From Hydrogenophaga sp. (GTDB lineage: Bacteria > Pseudomonadota > Gammaproteobacteria > Burkholderiales > Burkholderiaceae_C): DNA of 7,532 nucleotides. The stretch spans positions 1-7,532 of the forward strand of contig JAABRN010000439.1 in NCBI GenBank assembly GCA_011390855.1, given 5' to 3'. The notes beneath the pieces were generated by a model. It had not been told where the DNA came from. It saw only the letters and a list, made by a program, of their open reading frames with translations, and did not search any database. Shown one piece after another: positions 6,841 through 7,532 of the stretch. Each line of letters begins with the position of its first letter. Position 1 is the stretch's first letter. Both the position numbers and the translations under genes were made by a program.

Positions 6841-7361
6841 ACCCACTGGTTGAAAACGACCTGCAAATTACCTTGCCATTGAACGCGGTGGGTCGAAAGT
6901 TTGACGATGGCGTTACCCATGGTTTGAGCCATTGCATGAAGGCGGTGGACTTTGTCGTCGAGTTGAAAGACCGCACCCTTTTTGTGGAAATCAAAGACCC
7001 AGACCAACCGGGTGCATTGGACGAAAGACGTGAGGCTTTCATCAAGCGGTTTCTGAGCGGCCACATTGACGAGGTCTTGAAGACCAAGTACCGAGATTCC
7101 TGGCTTTACGAATGGGCACAGGGCCGGGCCGATAAGCCTGTGACTTATTTGGTCTTGATGGGCGCGAGCACGCTGTCTGATGCCGAGTTGCTCGCCCGCA
7201 CCGACGCCCTCAAGCGGCTGCTCCCGGTTTCAGGCCCGAACGGGCAGCCATGGAGCAAGCCGTTTGTGGCGGGCTGTGCGGTGATGAACCTTGCTGCCTG
7301 GAACAAGGCGCTGCCGCAGTTCAAGGCCAGCCGGGTAGGGGCATCTGCCGCCACAGCCTGA
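6837..7361 (+). CDS. Small protein with PD-(D/E)xK nuclease signature, partner of the ATPase
   Basis: This 174-residue protein has no family name I can give with certainty. Residues 35-55 read as a short helix end, then two strands carrying D38 (in KAVDFVVEL) and E51-I-K53 (in LFVEIKDP). This matches the D-x(n)-E-x-K active site of PD-(D/E)xK nucleases, with hydrophobic residues on both sides as in the conserved beta hairpin. A later strand KPVTYLVLM at about 101-109 followed by a helix fits the same fold. There is no signal peptide or membrane segment. Its ATG overlaps the ATPase stop (ATGA, 6837-6840), which implies translational coupling and a fixed protein ratio. It is a good candidate for the cutting subunit of the operon. 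Alternatives are a non-catalytic PD-(D/E)xK-fold protein or an RNA-cleaving effector. Confidence 0.7.
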   Translation: MNPLVENDLQITLPLNAVGRKFDDGVTHGLSHCMKAVDFVVELKDRTLFVEIKDPDQPGALDERREAFIKRFLSGHIDEVLKTKYRDSWLYEWAQGRADKPVTYLVLMGASTLSDAELLARTDALKRLLPVSGPNGQPWSKPFVAGCAVMNLAAWNKALPQFKASRVGASAATA

Positions 7362-7394
7362 AGCCCAAAACAGACCATATTGGATACAAGCCCC

Positions 7395-7532
7395 ATGACC
7401 CCATCACCCGCGCAGAACAACTCGACCAAAGCGTACAACGTGCCCTCGGTCTCCGTCACCTACGCCCGCAACGGCGCATCGACCAAGGCCAACTCGCTCG
7501 GCATGCGCCCGATGCAGGAGCGCGTGTACGAG
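7395..7532 (+). CDS. N-terminus of a probable DEAD/DEAH (SF2) helicase of restriction type, truncated by window end
   Basis: Only 46 codons are present, open to the right edge. After a low-complexity start, the protein has an NSLGMRPMQERVYE stretch at residues 33-46. A "(L/M)RPxQ" segment of this kind commonly lies just upstream of the Walker A loop in SF2 helicases and type III restriction Res-like proteins. I also recall this wording at the head of helicase-family proteins from defence loci, but cannot verify it here. No helicase motif I is inside the window, so the call rests on this short stretch and on context. The ATG at 7395 lies 33 bases after the previous stop; only a weak GGA at 7382-7384 precedes it. 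If correct, the product would translocate on DNA using ATP as the motor of a restriction-like complex. Confidence 0.5.
   Translation, partial: MTPSPAQNNSTKAYNVPSVSVTYARNGASTKANSLGMRPMQERVYE

Noticed and set aside
1..7532. CRISPR array, tRNA, rRNA, insertion sequence or integrase
   Set aside because: I found no regularly spaced repeats, cloverleaf-like sequence, transposase or integrase motifs, or terminal inverted repeats in the window.

Overview
The window looks like a piece of a GC-rich betaproteobacterial chromosome, most likely Burkholderiales and possibly Comamonadaceae. This is an inference from strong G/C-ending codon preference and from a tctC-tctB-tctA cluster with a Bug-type binding protein, a gene family greatly expanded in that group. 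No rRNA or other taxonomic marker is present. Every gene I support is on the + strand.

Region 1 (1-2757) is a housekeeping transport locus. It holds the 3' part of a periplasmic tricarboxylate-binding protein (TctC/Bug), then the small membrane subunit TctB, then the large membrane subunit TctA. Together they form a tripartite tricarboxylate transporter, in which TctC captures the carboxylate in the periplasm and TctA/TctB carry it across the inner membrane. Two intrinsic terminators sit back to back between tctC and tctB, so the binding protein is probably made in excess over the membrane subunits.

Region 2 (2758-2964) is a non-coding junction. Its left half contains nested inverted repeats resembling a dispersed REP-like palindromic element. 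Its right half must carry the start signals of the next operon, but I see no convincing promoter.

Region 3 (2965-7532, running off the end) is a probable defence operon of four tightly spaced genes. They are: (i) a 943-residue MmeI-like N6-adenine DNA methyltransferase whose N-terminal nuclease-type domain shows no D...(E/Q)xK active site; (ii) a 344-residue AAA/ABC-type ATPase; (iii) a 174-residue protein with a PD-(D/E)xK nuclease signature, overlapping the ATPase gene by four bases (ATGA); and (iv) the first 46 codons of a gene that looks like a superfamily 2 helicase of the restriction type. The working hypothesis is a multi-gene restriction-like system. The methylase would mark self DNA and the helicase/ATPase/nuclease would attack unmarked DNA, with cleavage moved from the methylase to a separate small protein. 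An alternative is that the ATPase-nuclease pair is an independent defence module nested between a methylase and its helicase. I do not recognise this exact arrangement as a named system, but I could not search for it.
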